Shown one piece after another: positions 1-8,190 of a stretch of 64,000 nucleotides of DNA. Location of the stretch: positions 124,001 through 188,000 of the forward strand of contig NZ_WNKY01000002.1 of assembly GCF_009720825.1 (NCBI RefSeq), given 5' to 3'. The notes under the pieces were generated by a model that was not told where the DNA came from, searched no databases, and worked only from the letters and a program-made list of their open reading frames with translations. Position 1 is the first letter of the stretch. Every line of letters begins with the position of its first letter. The position numbers and the translations under genes were made by a program. Source of the DNA: Duganella radicis (lineage in GTDB: Bacteria > Pseudomonadota > Gammaproteobacteria > Burkholderiales > Burkholderiaceae_D).

Positions 1-1
1 G

Positions 2-238
2 ACCGGCCTGGTCAACTCCATCCACCACCAGGCGGTGAAAACGCTGGGGCGCGACATGTCGGTCGAGGCGCTGTCGGTGCCGGACAATATGATCGAGGCG
101 ATCCGCTACCGCAAGGCGCCGTTCGTCATGGGCCTGCAATGGCATCCGGAATTCCACCGCGCCGGCGGGGTGGAGCTGTTGGACTGCACTGGCATTCTCG
201 ACAACTTCCTGCGCGTGGCGCGCGAGACACGCTTCTAA
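2..238 (+). CDS. C-terminal end of a peptidase C26 (PuuD-like) glutamine amidotransferase, 5' truncated
   Basis: The reading frame is open from base 2 to a TAA at 236-238, so only the last 78 residues are in the window. The segment VNSIHHQAVK near the left edge and LQWHPEF further on match class I glutamine amidotransferases of the C26 group (gamma-glutamyl-GABA hydrolase PuuD and relatives). The His of QWHPEF is the catalytic-triad His. In PuuD-type enzymes the reaction is hydrolysis of a gamma-glutamyl amide in the cytoplasm. The catalytic Cys would lie upstream of the window. The exact substrate cannot be read from this fragment. Confidence 0.85.
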   Translation, partial: TGLVNSIHHQAVKTLGRDMSVEALSVPDNMIEAIRYRKAPFVMGLQWHPEFHRAGGVELLDCTGILDNFLRVARETRF

Positions 239-323
239 GAAAAACGATGCCACAAATAAATGTATTTTGATTGAATGGCATCACAGGTGTAGACTGGCGG
301 TCTCGCAAATCCGGATGGCCCCC

Positions 324-1046
324 ATGAGATGCTTCGCCGTACTCGCCACAAGCCTGATGCTGACCTCGCTGCCCAGCCTGGCGGACGACGTCATCCATGT
401 GTCGTACAGCGAACGCCCGCCCTACCTGCTGCCGCAGCCCGACGGCTCGCCTGCGGGCCTGACCGGCGCGCCCGCCGTGGCGGCCTTCAAGGCGGCCGGC
501 ATCCCGGTCGAATGGCTCAAGGTACCAAGCAACCGTCAACTGGCCTTGGTGAAAGATCCGCATGGGCTGAATTGCACCGTAGGCTGGTTCGCCATGCCGG
601 AGCGCTCGATGTACGCCAAATTCACCAAGCCGATTTACCGCGACAAAAGCTGGATGCTGCTGACCAACGCCGGCTTTGCCGCGCGCGGCATCACCAGCAT
701 GGGCGAGCTGGCGGCGCACTCCGATATCCGCGTGCTGGTGAAGGACAATTTCTCGTACGCCGGCCTGGATAAATTCATCCAGAAATGGCAGCCGGTGGTG
801 GCCGTGTCCACCGCCCCCACCGTCAAGATGATCCAGTCGGTGGCCAAGGGCGCGGTGGACATGATGTTCGTCTCGGAAGAGGAAGGCAACTACATCCTCA
901 AGCACGAAGCCGGCGAACTCTCCGCCAACTTGCGACTGCTGTCACTGAAAGACATGCCGCGCGGCCCCGAGCGCCACATCATGTGCAGCAAGGCTGTGCC
1001 GGACGAGATCATCAACCGCCTCAACAAGGCCATCACCTTCAAGTAA
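324..1046 (+). CDS. Periplasmic substrate-binding protein, SBP_bac_3 type
   Basis: About 240 residues. The start at 324 gives a clean signal peptide (MRCFAVLATSLMLTSLPSLA, then DD), so I prefer it to the longer frame beginning at 267; an ATG at 315 adds only three residues. The mature protein begins with IHVSYSERPPYLLPQPDG, the first beta strand and ligand loop typical of family 3 (amino-acid type) solute-binding proteins. It also carries GMVDMMFVSEEE-like second-lobe sequence (GAVDMMFVSEEE). No permease or ATPase is adjacent, so it may be an orphan binding or sensory protein. The ligand is unknown. Confidence 0.7.
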   Translation: MRCFAVLATSLMLTSLPSLADDVIHVSYSERPPYLLPQPDGSPAGLTGAPAVAAFKAAGIPVEWLKVPSNRQLALVKDPHGLNCTVGWFAMPERSMYAKFTKPIYRDKSWMLLTNAGFAARGITSMGELAAHSDIRVLVKDNFSYAGLDKFIQKWQPVVAVSTAPTVKMIQSVAKGAVDMMFVSEEEGNYILKHEAGELSANLRLLSLKDMPRGPERHIMCSKAVPDEIINRLNKAITFK

Positions 1047-2165
1047 TCAGGCGCCGCGGAAGCGCTGAATGGCGGCGTCGACCACGCCCTCCACACTGCC
1101 GCTGCGCTCAAACTGCTGGCGCAGATAGTGGGCGTCGCTGCCCTCGTGCGTGACCTGCACCAGATGATGCAGGCCGGCGCTGCTGCCCAGCGCCACGCCG
1201 TGCGGCTCCATCTTGCGCAGTGTGGTCAGGATGTCCTCGCGCAGCGACAGACTCTCGTAGGTTTTCGGATGAACGACGGTGCCGTCCAGGCCAAAGCGGC
1301 AAGCCTGGAAACGGTTGTAGTTGTAGACCAGGTAATCGTCTTCCGCCGGCGGCTCCTCGCGCCGCTCCAGCAGATAACGGCACAGCGCTTGCAGATACAC
1401 CGCCAGCGCCGCCGCCCGCTCCACCGTCAACGGCGTGTCGCACACGCGCAGCTCGATGGTGCCGTATTCCGGCTTGGGGCGGATGTCCCAGTAAAAGTCC
1501 TTCATGCTCTTGATCACGCCGGTATGCTCCATCTTGGCGAAGTACTCGTGCTCGAAGGTGTGCCAGCTTTGCGTGAACGGCGCGCGTCCGCTCATCGGGA
1601 AGGCGAACACGGAATTCAGCCGCGCCGAATTGAACAGCGTGTCATTGCCCTGCACGTACGGCGACGACGACGACAGCGCAATGAAGTGCGGCACGTAGCG
1701 GCTTAACGAGTGCAACAGGAACAGCGCATCGTCGCCCGAGGCGCAGCCGATGTGTACGTGCTGGCCGAAGATGGTGAACTGCTTGGCCAGATAACCATAC
1801 AGCTCCGACACTTCCTTGAAGCGCGGCTTGGAAAAGATACGGCGGTCCGCCCATTTCTGGAACGGGTGCGTGCCGCCGCCGCAGATGCCGATATTGAGCT
1901 GCTCGCCGGCCTGCACCAACGTATCGCGGATCACCTGTAACTGCTTCACCAGCTCGGTGTGATTGGTGTGCACGTCGCTGTTAATTTCGATCATGCTCTC
2001 GGTGATTTCCGGCGTGACGTTGCCGGGGAAAGGCTTGCGACTCAACAGGTGCAGCAAGTCCGGGCTGGACGCCGTCAGATCGAAGTCCGACAGGCTGACC
2101 AGTTGCAGCTCCAGCTCCACGCCCATGGTGAGCGGCTGCGAATTCTTGAATTCTTCCAATGCCAT
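1047..2165 (-). CDS. YbdK-like carboxylate-amine ligase (GCS2 family)
   Basis: 372 residues, the usual length of the YbdK group. The N-terminus has [12 protein letters not shown], the conserved Glu-rich strand of the glutamate-cysteine ligase fold. [21 protein letters not shown] and [10 protein letters not shown] follow, giving the acidic and His residues that bind metal, ATP and the carboxylate substrate. YbdK of E. coli has weak glutamate-cysteine ligase activity; the physiological substrates of the family are mostly unknown. The start codon directly abuts the stop of the antiporter gene at 2166-3350, so the two are probably cotranscribed, antiporter first. Confidence 0.85.
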   Translation of the reverse strand: MALEEFKNSQPLTMGVELELQLVSLSDFDLTASSPDLLHLLSRKPFPGNVTPEITESMIEINSDVHTNHTELVKQLQVIRDTLVQAGEQLNIGICGGGTHPFQKWADRRIFSKPRFKEVSELYGYLAKQFTIFGQHVHIGCASGDDALFLLHSLSRYVPHFIALSSSSPYVQGNDTLFNSARLNSVFAFPMSGRAPFTQSWHTFEHEYFAKMEHTGVIKSMKDFYWDIRPKPEYGTIELRVCDTPLTVERAAALAVYLQALCRYLLERREEPPAEDDYLVYNYNRFQACRFGLDGTVVHPKTYESLSLREDILTTLRKMEPHGVALGSSAGLHHLVQVTHEGSDAHYLRQQFERSGSVEGVVDAAIQRFRGA

Positions 2166-3350
2166 TTACTTTTCCTCCTGCGGGGTTTCCTTCGCCCAGT
2201 GCAGCGCGCGCTGGGTGATGACGGGGCCGACCACTTCCAGCAGCAGCGTCATCGCCGCCAGCGCCGCCAGTTCATCGACCAGCACGATCCCCATGTATTT
2301 GGTCTGCTCCAGCAACAGCGTGACGAACACCGACATCGGCGACATGGCGATACCGGTCATCAGTCCCTTGCGCCAGGAAATGCCGCCGACATGAGCGAAC
2401 GCGGCCACCGCGGTCGCCTTCACCACAAAGCGCGCCAGCAACAGCACAGCGCCCAGCGCGGCGCCATCGACCACCCGTTCCCATTCCAGCGTGGAGACGG
2501 CAAACACAAACAGCAGCACCGTCAGCAGCTCGCCGATGCCGCCGAAGTTACGCTCGGTGCGGCTGAACGCCACGCGCTTGTGGCGCGCCGTCAGGCCGAA
2601 GGTCAGCGTCGCCAGCACCGGCGACACATCAAACGCGCGCGAAGCCGCCACCAGCAGAATCACACCCAGCGCGAAGGCAATCGTGCCGTCCTGCGCCAGC
2701 GCGCCAAGGCGGCGCAGCACCAGCGGCACGATAAAGCCCATCAGCGCGCCCATGGCGGCCGACACCAGCAGCTCGATGCCGCTGTGCGAGATAGCCTGCG
2801 TCAAACTGCCCGAAGTCTGGAACACCCAGAAGCCCACCACCACCTTGAACACGAACAGCGCGATGACGCTGTTAATGGCCACCAGATGCAGCACGCGCTC
2901 GGTCACCTGGCCGGAACTATCTTCTTCATTAATCACGCGCAGCACGCCGGCCGGCGAAGTGGACATGGCCAGCGAGGCCAACAGCAAAGAGGTCAACGGC
3001 GGCATGCCGGTGAGATGCGAGATCAGATAGACCACGCCAAACGTCGCGGCGGATTCAGCGAGACCGCTGACTGCGATCCAGGGATTGATCCGCAGCCAGT
3101 GCAGATTGATGCGATAACCAAACTCAAACAGGATCAGACCGAAGGCGAGATTCGCCAGAATGGTCACATTGCTGGCGGCGCCACTGCTGAGCGCTTCCGG
3201 GAATGCCTGTGCCAATAAAAAACCAATCAAACCATAGACACTGATGCGCGGCAACCGCGTCCACCGGTGCACGAATTCGCCCGACAGCCACGCCACGGCA
3301 ATCGCCAGCGGCCAGCCCAGATCGGCCAAGATGCCTTGAATATCCGGCAT
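2166..3350 (-). CDS. Kef-type cation:proton antiporter (CPA2 family)
   Basis: 394 residues with about 11-12 hydrophobic segments over the whole length. LPRISVYGLIGFLLAQAFPEAL near the N-terminus and LFEFGYRINLHWLRINPW are typical of CPA2 Na+/K+:H+ exchangers. I chose the ATG at 3350 because the complementary strand shows AAGGAGAAGTGC directly before it; a longer frame to 3434 has no signal. No RCK/TrkA_N domain follows, so it is the membrane part only. Being cotranscribed with a YbdK-like ligase recalls the glutathione-gated KefB/C systems, but that link is inference. It is divergent from the gene at 3437, sharing an 86-bp promoter region. Confidence 0.82.
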   Translation of the reverse strand: MPDIQGILADLGWPLAIAVAWLSGEFVHRWTRLPRISVYGLIGFLLAQAFPEALSSGAASNVTILANLAFGLILFEFGYRINLHWLRINPWIAVSGLAESAATFGVVYLISHLTGMPPLTSLLLASLAMSTSPAGVLRVINEEDSSGQVTERVLHLVAINSVIALFVFKVVVGFWVFQTSGSLTQAISHSGIELLVSAAMGALMGFIVPLVLRRLGALAQDGTIAFALGVILLVAASRAFDVSPVLATLTFGLTARHKRVAFSRTERNFGGIGELLTVLLFVFAVSTLEWERVVDGAALGAVLLLARFVVKATAVAAFAHVGGISWRKGLMTGIAMSPMSVFVTLLLEQTKYMGIVLVDELAALAAMTLLLEVVGPVITQRALHWAKETPQEEK

Positions 3351-3436
3351 GCACTTCTCCTTTGTAAAGATACTTGTACAATTCTGGGCTAATGCCAGCT
3401 TTTTCACCGTGCGCTGGGGAACATAAGGAAACAAAT

Positions 3437-4279
3437 ATGCTGGAAATCGTTAACGAACACGCCTGTTTCGGCGGCGTTCAACGCTTTTATCGTCACGATT
3501 CGCGCGAGATCGGTTTGCCGATGCGCTTCTCGATATTCATTCCGCCGCAGGCCGAGCATGGCCCGGTGCCCGCATTGTTTTATCTCGCCGGCCTGACCTG
3601 CACCGAAGAGACCTTCATGATCAAAGCCGGCGCGCAGCGCGTGGCAGCGGAACTGGGCCTGATGCTGATCGCGCCGGACACCAGCCCGCGCGGCGCCGGT
3701 GTGGAAGGTGAGACAGCCAACTGGGACTTCGGCGTTGGCGCCGGTTTCTATCTGGACGCCACGCAACCGGAATGGTCGAAACACTACCGCATGTACAGCT
3801 ACATCCACGAGCTGCGCGAACTGGTGGCGCGGGAACTGCCGGTCGACGCTGCTCGCATCGGCATCTTCGGCCACTCCATGGGCGGCCACGGCGCGCTGAC
3901 CATGGCGCTGAAACGGCCGGACGTGTTCCGTTCCGTATCGGCGTTTGCACCGATAGCCGCGCCATCGCAATGCCCATGGGGCGTGAAAGCATTCAGCGGC
4001 TATCTCGGCGAAGACCACGCCGCGTGGGCGCAATACGACGCCAGCCTGCTGATGGCGCAGCTGAAAACGCCCTTCCCGGCCGGCATCCTGATCGACCAAG
4101 GCTTGGGCGACAAATTCCTGCAAGAGCAGCTGTATCCGGAAGCGTTCGAAGCCGCCTGCGCGACCGCAGCGCAGCCGCTGACCTTGCGTCGGCACGCTGG
4201 CTACGATCACGGCTACTACTTCATCTCAACCTTTGTGGAAGACCATCTGCGCTTCCACGCGAAGAACCTTACAGCTTGA
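3437..4279 (+). CDS. fghA: S-formylglutathione hydrolase
   Basis: 280 residues, standard for the esterase D/FghA family. The enzyme hydrolyses S-formylglutathione to formate and glutathione, the second step of glutathione-dependent formaldehyde detoxification in the cytoplasm. The nucleophile elbow GHSMGGHG places Ser147. [15 protein letters not shown] is the oxyanion/Cys segment diagnostic of the family, and the C-terminus has GYDHGYYF with the catalytic His. The start at 3437 is preceded by ATAAGGAAAC; the longer frame from 3374 lacks support. The usual partner, a class III alcohol dehydrogenase, is not adjacent here. Its 3' end overlaps the convergent DJ-1 gene by 11 bp. Confidence 0.93.
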   Translation: MLEIVNEHACFGGVQRFYRHDSREIGLPMRFSIFIPPQAEHGPVPALFYLAGLTCTEETFMIKAGAQRVAAELGLMLIAPDTSPRGAGVEGETANWDFGVGAGFYLDATQPEWSKHYRMYSYIHELRELVARELPVDAARIGIFGHSMGGHGALTMALKRPDVFRSVSAFAPIAAPSQCPWGVKAFSGYLGEDHAAWAQYDASLLMAQLKTPFPAGILIDQGLGDKFLQEQLYPEAFEAACATAAQPLTLRRHAGYDHGYYFISTFVEDHLRFHAKNLTA

Positions 4280-4850
4280 TCTCCGTGCCGAGCCGCGCCA
4301 GGAACTGCGCAATCCACGCCGGATGCGCAGGCCAGGCCGGCGCGGTGACGAAAATGCCGTCAGTGACCGCCTGATCGACCGGAATATCGGCATAATTGGC
4401 GCCCGCCAGCTTCACCTCCGGCGAGCAGGCCGGATACGCCGAGATAGTCTTGCCGCGTATGACCTCGGCCGCCGCCAGCAACTGCGCGCCATGGCAGATC
4501 GCCGCGATCGGCTTGTTGGCCGCAGCGAACTGCTGCACCAGCTCGATCACGCGCGGATTCAAACGCAGGTACTCCGGCGCACGTCCGCCGGCGATGGCCA
4601 ACGCATCGTACTTGCTGACATCGGCGTCGGCGAAACTGGCGTTAAGGGTGAAGCGGTGGCCGGGCTTTTCGGTATAAGTCTGGTCGCCTTCAAAATCGTG
4701 AATGGCGGTCTTGATGGTATCGCCAGCCTGCTTGTCCGGGCACACGGCATGCACCGTATGACCGACCGCTTGCAGCGCCTGAAACGGCACCATCGTCTCG
4801 TAATCTTCCGCAAAGTCGCCCGTCAAAAACAGTATCTTTTTCGCTGCCAC
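4269..4850 (-). CDS. DJ-1/PfpI family protein
   Basis: 193 residues. A GTG start at 4850 is chosen because AAGGATCT lies just before it and the product then begins directly with the first beta strand [16 protein letters not shown]. An extended ATG frame to 4937 would add an implausible tail. [13 protein letters not shown] holds the nucleophile-elbow Cys (residue 119) and GDFAEDYE the conserved acidic residue (Glu15). DJ-1/PfpI members include glyoxalases/deglycases, chaperones and proteases, so the activity cannot be fixed. Next to fghA, a role in aldehyde stress is reasonable but inferred. Confidence 0.85.
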   Translation of the reverse strand: MAAKKILFLTGDFAEDYETMVPFQALQAVGHTVHAVCPDKQAGDTIKTAIHDFEGDQTYTEKPGHRFTLNASFADADVSKYDALAIAGGRAPEYLRLNPRVIELVQQFAAANKPIAAICHGAQLLAAAEVIRGKTISAYPACSPEVKLAGANYADIPVDQAVTDGIFVTAPAWPAHPAWIAQFLARLGTEIKL

Positions 4851-5008
4851 GGTAGATCCTTTCCTGAAAGTTAAAAGGGCCGCAATGTTCTCATTACGAC
4901 TACACCATACTAACCTCTTCCCCTCCTCTTTGCTCATCTCTTACCTAAGTGGAAATTCGTGAACTTTGCCAGCGCGCAAGCTGGTATGCTAAAAGCCAAT
5001 TGGTTGAG

Positions 5009-5027
5009 TTCGACCAGAAACGAACCT
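5009..5027 (+). repeat. Boundary copy of the cassette-associated motif (copy 0)
   Basis: TTCGACCAGAAACGAACCT, a diverged form of the motif that follows every gene from here to 9140 (compare TCGGCCAGAACCGGCCCTT at 5616). It precedes the first small gene and sits where the sequence turns AT-richer, so it may mark the left edge of the block. Confidence 0.4.
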
Positions 5028-5049
5028 AGTTAATAGAAAGAACGGGCGT

Positions 5050-5379
5050 ATGCAGCCGTTGATGAACGATACGAAGTGGGACGAGCTGAGGCTTGCCATG
5101 TATGGTCTCGGGCCGCTATCACCGAGATGGCGCACGTTGGATGTGCAAAATGGGCACCTTTCAGATTGGGATGGCGACTGGTTTTACCACTTCCGAAATG
5201 GCGGATACAAATTCATCCAATGGGTTGAAATCGCTACCGAATCTGCTGGACAAAGGCATGCCGTATTGGCGGAGTTGACCAAGGTACACGTTCCAGGGAA
5301 GTTCACAGAAGCGGGTTTTCGAGTTCTTGGGTACGCTGAATTAGGCGTTGCAATTGATTACCTGACCGCCGACGTCTAA
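5050..5379 (+). CDS. Small hypothetical protein, DUF6678-like
   Basis: 109 residues, soluble, no signal peptide. KWDELRLAMYGL near the start and DWDGDWFYHFRNGGYKFIQW in the middle resemble the DUF6678 group as I remember it, in which a WDGDW..HF strand pair is followed by an Ile/Trp-Glu strand. Such small acidic single-domain proteins are common next to polymorphic toxin loci as putative immunity proteins; no toxin is visible here. An internal ATG at 5062 is an alternative start. First gene of the cassette-like block; base composition is clearly lower in GC than the flanks. Confidence 0.6.
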   Translation: MQPLMNDTKWDELRLAMYGLGPLSPRWRTLDVQNGHLSDWDGDWFYHFRNGGYKFIQWVEIATESAGQRHAVLAELTKVHVPGKFTEAGFRVLGYAELGVAIDYLTADV

Positions 5380-5397
5380 CGGCCAAGAACAGACGCT
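5380..5397 (+). repeat. Cassette-associated motif, copy 1
   Basis: CGGCCAAGAACAGACGCT beginning at the end of the preceding stop region. This copy is flanked by GTCTAAC (5374-5380) and GTTAGAA (5402-5408), which resemble the outer boxes of integron attC sites, but the total span of about 35 bp is too short for a classical attC. Confidence 0.55.
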
Positions 5398-5432
5398 GAA
5401 GGTTAGAAAAAATTTTACAACTCAAAAGTGCC

Positions 5433-5606
5433 ATGAACAAAAATTTCCTTCTTACTGCTCCAATCGGGGCTGCTCTCGGAACAGCTATCTGTAGTGGATA
5501 TTTGGATGGTTTTTCCAATCTGGATTGGTATCGAGTGATAACCGTCATGCTAGTTACTTTTTTAATTGAATTGCCGATAGTCTACTTTGCACGAAAAGGT
5601 AAATAA
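5433..5606 (+). CDS. Small membrane protein, unknown function
   Basis: 57 residues from an ATG at 5433 to a TAA at 5604-5606. The translation begins MNKNFLLTAPIGAALGTAIC and contains two hydrophobic stretches, one in that N-terminal region and one at VITVMLVTFLIELPIVYF, ending in a positively charged ARKGK tail. This suggests a two-segment inner-membrane protein. There is no good Shine-Dalgarno, so translation is uncertain. It lies between two copies of the cassette motif, as the other genes of this block do. Confidence 0.45.
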   Translation: MNKNFLLTAPIGAALGTAICSGYLDGFSNLDWYRVITVMLVTFLIELPIVYFARKGK

Positions 5607-5616
5607 ACGGTGCAAT

Positions 5617-5631
5617 CGGCCAGAACCGGCC
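5617..5631 (+). repeat. Cassette-associated motif, copy 2
   Basis: CGGCCAGAACCGGCC, a near-palindrome 10 bp after the stop of the small membrane protein gene. Confidence 0.6.
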
Positions 5632-5727
5632 CTTCGAATTCTTTGCCAGATTTTTTGAAGAGCGTAAGTTGATCAAGCGGTTAGAGTTGGCAAATATCGC
5701 TGTGTTGGACGGACTAGGAGGCGTTAC

Positions 5728-6417
5728 GTGGGATTGAGTTTATCTGTTGGCTGTATCGCGGATCTTAGAGAAAATGATCCTGAGGGAGCGGAAGTTTTTT
5801 CCGGATACTTCTCGTGGGTTGGACGCGTGCTGGAGGAGGCTGGACTGCCTCCGCATGTAGAGCCATTGGAATGCGAAGTATGGAGTGCCCAGATGTTCGG
5901 GTATTCTGGCTTGCACTATCTCAGACGGATTGCGGCGTATATTGATGCTGACCTAGCAATGCCACCGCCAGGTAATGACAAGAGTTCAAGCGATCCTATC
6001 CTCAAGGCCTATTTTTCCAATGTAACCGGCGAATCGCCAAGGATTTTGCATCGACTGTTCAAAAGGCAACCTCGATTTGCTCGCTCTTTCGATCACCTAA
6101 TCGTCCATAGTGATGCAGAAGGGTTTTATCTTCCCCAAGATTTTCCTCAGGTAGTTTTTGCCGACGATGTGAAGCTTCCAGGGGGCATGCTTGGTTCGGT
6201 GCCGAGACTGCTCGCTGAATTGGAGCGTCTGGCCGAGGTTCTTGAAATTCCTGAGGGGTTACATTCCCAAGCTGAAGAGCTTTGGGAGGCGGCTGAATCT
6301 CAGGGGGACGGTAACTGTGTTTGGCAGAGATACGGTATCGAAACGTTTTCGTGTGTCGTCCTCCGCGAAGCTTGTAGCAAGAGCATGGCTTCTGGTGCTG
6401 CGATTGTATTTTCCTGA
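5728..6417 (+). CDS. Hypothetical protein, possible immunity-type protein
   Basis: 229 residues from a GTG at 5728 that is preceded by an excellent AGGAGG (5715-5722). It is soluble, with no signal peptide. It starts MGLSLSVGCIADLREND and has an acidic composition with a LYLPQDF-like segment (GFYLPQDFPQVVFADD) and an amphipathic C-terminal half. I recognise the general type (small proteins beginning MGLSLxVG, found singly in variable loci of many proteobacteria) but no characterised function. It lies in the cassette-like block, and codon use and GC are unlike the flanking chromosome. Confidence 0.6.
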   Translation: MGLSLSVGCIADLRENDPEGAEVFSGYFSWVGRVLEEAGLPPHVEPLECEVWSAQMFGYSGLHYLRRIAAYIDADLAMPPPGNDKSSSDPILKAYFSNVTGESPRILHRLFKRQPRFARSFDHLIVHSDAEGFYLPQDFPQVVFADDVKLPGGMLGSVPRLLAELERLAEVLEIPEGLHSQAEELWEAAESQGDGNCVWQRYGIETFSCVVLREACSKSMASGAAIVFS

Positions 6418-6462
6418 GCCCGATTTAATCCGACGCTGTCATTCGTTGTGCAACTGCTCCAT

Positions 6463-6481
6463 TCTGCCAAGTGCGGACATT
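6463..6481 (+). repeat. Cassette-associated motif, copy 3 (diverged)
   Basis: TCTGCCAAGTGCGGACATT, which aligns to TCGGCCAAGAGCGGCCATT with three differences. It lies between the 5728 and 6510 genes. Confidence 0.45.
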
Positions 6482-6509
6482 CATTTAAACGAAGGTATGG
6501 GAAACTGAT

Positions 6510-6806
6510 ATGGACCAGCGTGCGCTAGTTGTGCGACTTCAAACACCGTTTGCAGATTACCGCGCGAATGATGCCGCCGCACGTGACGTTATTCTTGCTG
6601 GATTGAGCTGGCCCACTGATACCTCGGCCGGTTATTGGCAAGGCTTGGCCGTTGAATGGATTGAGCATGGAGCTTCCATAGATGCTGAAATGGTGGAGTT
6701 CCTTAACGTAATCGCGACTACGGAAAAGCTCTCGCAGGAACTCCGGCACAAAGCTCGGAGAATCGTTCGGCGCTGGCGTTCCGACGAGCACACTTTTTGG
6801 CGTTGA
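6510..6806 (+). CDS. Small hypothetical protein
   Basis: 98 residues, predicted all-alpha and soluble. It begins MDQRALVVRLQTPFADYRAN and ends with a basic, Arg-rich helix (HKARRIVRRWRSDEH). No domain recognised. It sits in the cassette-like block and shares its features: plus strand, low GC relative to the surroundings, and a copy of the short motif within 10 bp of its stop codon. A small immunity or antitoxin-like role is possible but nothing in the sequence proves it. Confidence 0.5.
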   Translation: MDQRALVVRLQTPFADYRANDAAARDVILAGLSWPTDTSAGYWQGLAVEWIEHGASIDAEMVEFLNVIATTEKLSQELRHKARRIVRRWRSDEHTFWR

Positions 6807-6813
6807 CCGCGTA

Positions 6814-6828
6814 CGGCCAAGAGCGGCC
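6814..6828 (+). repeat. Cassette-associated motif, copy 4
   Basis: CGGCCAAGAGCGGCC, the cleanest form of the motif, 8 bp after the preceding stop codon. Confidence 0.65.
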
Positions 6829-6853
6829 GCTGGCCCATGATACGAAATTGAAT

Positions 6854-7123
6854 ATGCCGACTTACGTGAAACGATACTGGAACGAGCCGCGCGGCGATGA
6901 GCATGATGCTTGGGGCGCTTCGTGGTGGTATTTCGAGGTTGATGAAACCGGTGGTGTACTTCGTCAAATCGAGCGGTACGATTCTGGCATGCTTCTGTGC
7001 TACGGTGATCAGCATGTGCAGGACGAATTCGGTGGACTGAGCGATAAGCCCATCGATTTATCTGATGCAGGTTACACCGCAATTTCGTCGCAAGATTTTG
7101 AGGCTATTTGGCGGCCTGCATAG
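6854..7123 (+). CDS. DUF6881-like small protein
   Basis: 89 residues. The internal ATG at 6854 is chosen over the longer frame from 6797, since the product then begins MPTYVKRYWNEPRGDE, the start I associate with the DUF6881 family. WWYFEVDETGGVLRQIERYD, the GDQHVQDEFGGLSDKPIDL segment and a terminal FEAIW complete the pattern. The family is widespread as single small genes near toxin or mobile loci and is often treated as putative immunity protein; function is unproven. Soluble, no signal peptide. Confidence 0.6.
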   Translation: MPTYVKRYWNEPRGDEHDAWGASWWYFEVDETGGVLRQIERYDSGMLLCYGDQHVQDEFGGLSDKPIDLSDAGYTAISSQDFEAIWRPA

Positions 7124-7132
7124 CTCCCGCCA

Positions 7133-7151
7133 TCGGTCATGAACAGCCACT
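7133..7151 (+). repeat. Cassette-associated motif, copy 5 (diverged)
   Basis: TCGGTCATGAACAGCCACT, aligning to TCGGCCAAGAACGGCCAGT (7821-7839) with four differences. It starts 10 bp after the stop of the DUF6881-like gene. Confidence 0.45.
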
Positions 7152-7169
7152 CAAACTTTTAAGGCTTTG

Positions 7170-7802
7170 ATGAAATTTTATCGAACGATTTTTTTGCTCA
7201 TGCTATCTCTCCTCGGTTGCACTGCCACAGCTTCGCCTGAAGCTGATTTTTGGTTATGGTTCCAGCAGAACGAGGATGAGATTTTTAACTTTGAGAGCAA
7301 CCAGGAAGTTGTGTTTGACAAACTTGCGGCACGAATGCAAAAAATCAATCCATCGCTGACGTTTGAGTTTGGTCCCAAAGAAGGCCGCATGCGAGATTTT
7401 GTCATTAGTGCTGATGGCATTAAAGATGCCTTTCCCAATGTGGAAAAACTCTATGCTGCCGCACCTGAGTTGAAGAAGTGGAAAGTTATAAAATTCCGGC
7501 CACGTAGAGAGCCTTTTGATATTAAGTATCAAGGAATATCTGTTCAAGCAGCATCAGTTACTTTATCCATTGCAAGGGATGGGTCCAAGGGGGCCATTAC
7601 GGTACTCATTCCGGGCTACACTGAATCAAAACATGAAACCTATGCTGGCATTGCATTTCTCCTCTTGGACCAAGCGCTCGGTGAATACGACGTCGAAACC
7701 CGTGTGGGAGCAATTGATGTTGCTGCACCTTCAGATCGTTACCGGCAAATATGTAGCTTGGTGGATTTACCGAAGACATTTGATGAGTTGCTTGGCCGTT
7801 GA
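7170..7802 (+). CDS. Hypothetical exported lipoprotein
   Basis: 210 residues. The N-terminus MKFYRTIFLLMLSLLGCTATA is a signal peptide ending in a lipobox (LLGC), so the protein is probably a lipoprotein; a TTG three bases upstream is an alternative start. The mature part begins EADFWLWFQQNEDEIFNFE, a pattern seen in small hypothetical proteins of variable loci, then alternates alpha and beta segments. No catalytic motif recognised. It belongs to the cassette-like block by orientation, composition and a motif copy 19 bp after its stop. Confidence 0.55.
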   Translation: MKFYRTIFLLMLSLLGCTATASPEADFWLWFQQNEDEIFNFESNQEVVFDKLAARMQKINPSLTFEFGPKEGRMRDFVISADGIKDAFPNVEKLYAAAPELKKWKVIKFRPRREPFDIKYQGISVQAASVTLSIARDGSKGAITVLIPGYTESKHETYAGIAFLLLDQALGEYDVETRVGAIDVAAPSDRYRQICSLVDLPKTFDELLGR

Positions 7803-7821
7803 GCATGTGGCCGGCTCCACT

Positions 7822-7836
7822 CGGCCAAGAACGGCC
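7822..7836 (+). repeat. Cassette-associated motif, copy 6
   Basis: CGGCCAAGAACGGCC, near-perfect motif 19 bp after the lipoprotein gene stop. Confidence 0.65.
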
Positions 7837-7856
7837 AGTCACCACTAAGGAGCGAC

Positions 7857-8083
7857 GTGAAGAAAATCGATTTACTGAAAGCCTTAGCGCAGTACGATCT
7901 CTTTCAGATATGAAACAACCAGAGGCAGAACGTGACTCATTGGCACATCTGTTTGCTGGGGCAATTGTTTAGTACAAGAATCCGTATTCACATCGCACGG
8001 TTTCAATAACCGATGCTACTGAGGCTCAAGAAATGGTTGTGCTGGCGAGTCATTTACTTCGAATTGTTGATAGTCGGCGTTAG
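7857..8083 (+). pseudogene. Decayed TIGR02391/Ymh-family (PF09509) gene
   Basis: A good AAGGAG at 7847-7852 precedes a GTG at 7857 that opens KKIDLLKALAQYDLFQI and then stops at 7911. In another frame from 7907 the text continues DMKQPEAERDSLAHLFAGAIV, stop, [14 protein letters not shown], then [20 protein letters not shown] and a TAG at 8081-8083. The part from HLFAGAI through KNPYSHR to the terminal LLRIVDSR is the conserved C-terminal signature of the Ymh/TIGR02391 family. One frame change and one in-frame stop separate the pieces and most of the N-terminal domain is missing, so the gene is dead. It accounts for most of the gap between 7803 and 8190. Confidence 0.65.
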
Positions 8084-8110
8084 CCTTATTTCCGTAAATT
8101 AGACCTAATT

Positions 8111-8124
8111 CGGCCAAGAGCCGC
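8111..8124 (+). repeat. Cassette-associated motif, copy 7
   Basis: CGGCCAAGAGCCGC, 27 bp after the end of the pseudogene. Even the decayed unit keeps its downstream motif. Confidence 0.55.
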
Positions 8125-8190
8125 ATTGGTAATTTGCTGAGAAGCATTAACAACAAGAAGATCTTATCTTAGTGTTTTCAAAGGGTCATC

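Noticed and set aside
5632-5748. Open stretch reading EFFARFFEERKLIKRLELAN before the 5728 gene
   Set aside because: Protein-like in feel, but it has no ATG, runs into the next gene out of frame and matches nothing I recognise. It may be a gene remnant but is not supportable.
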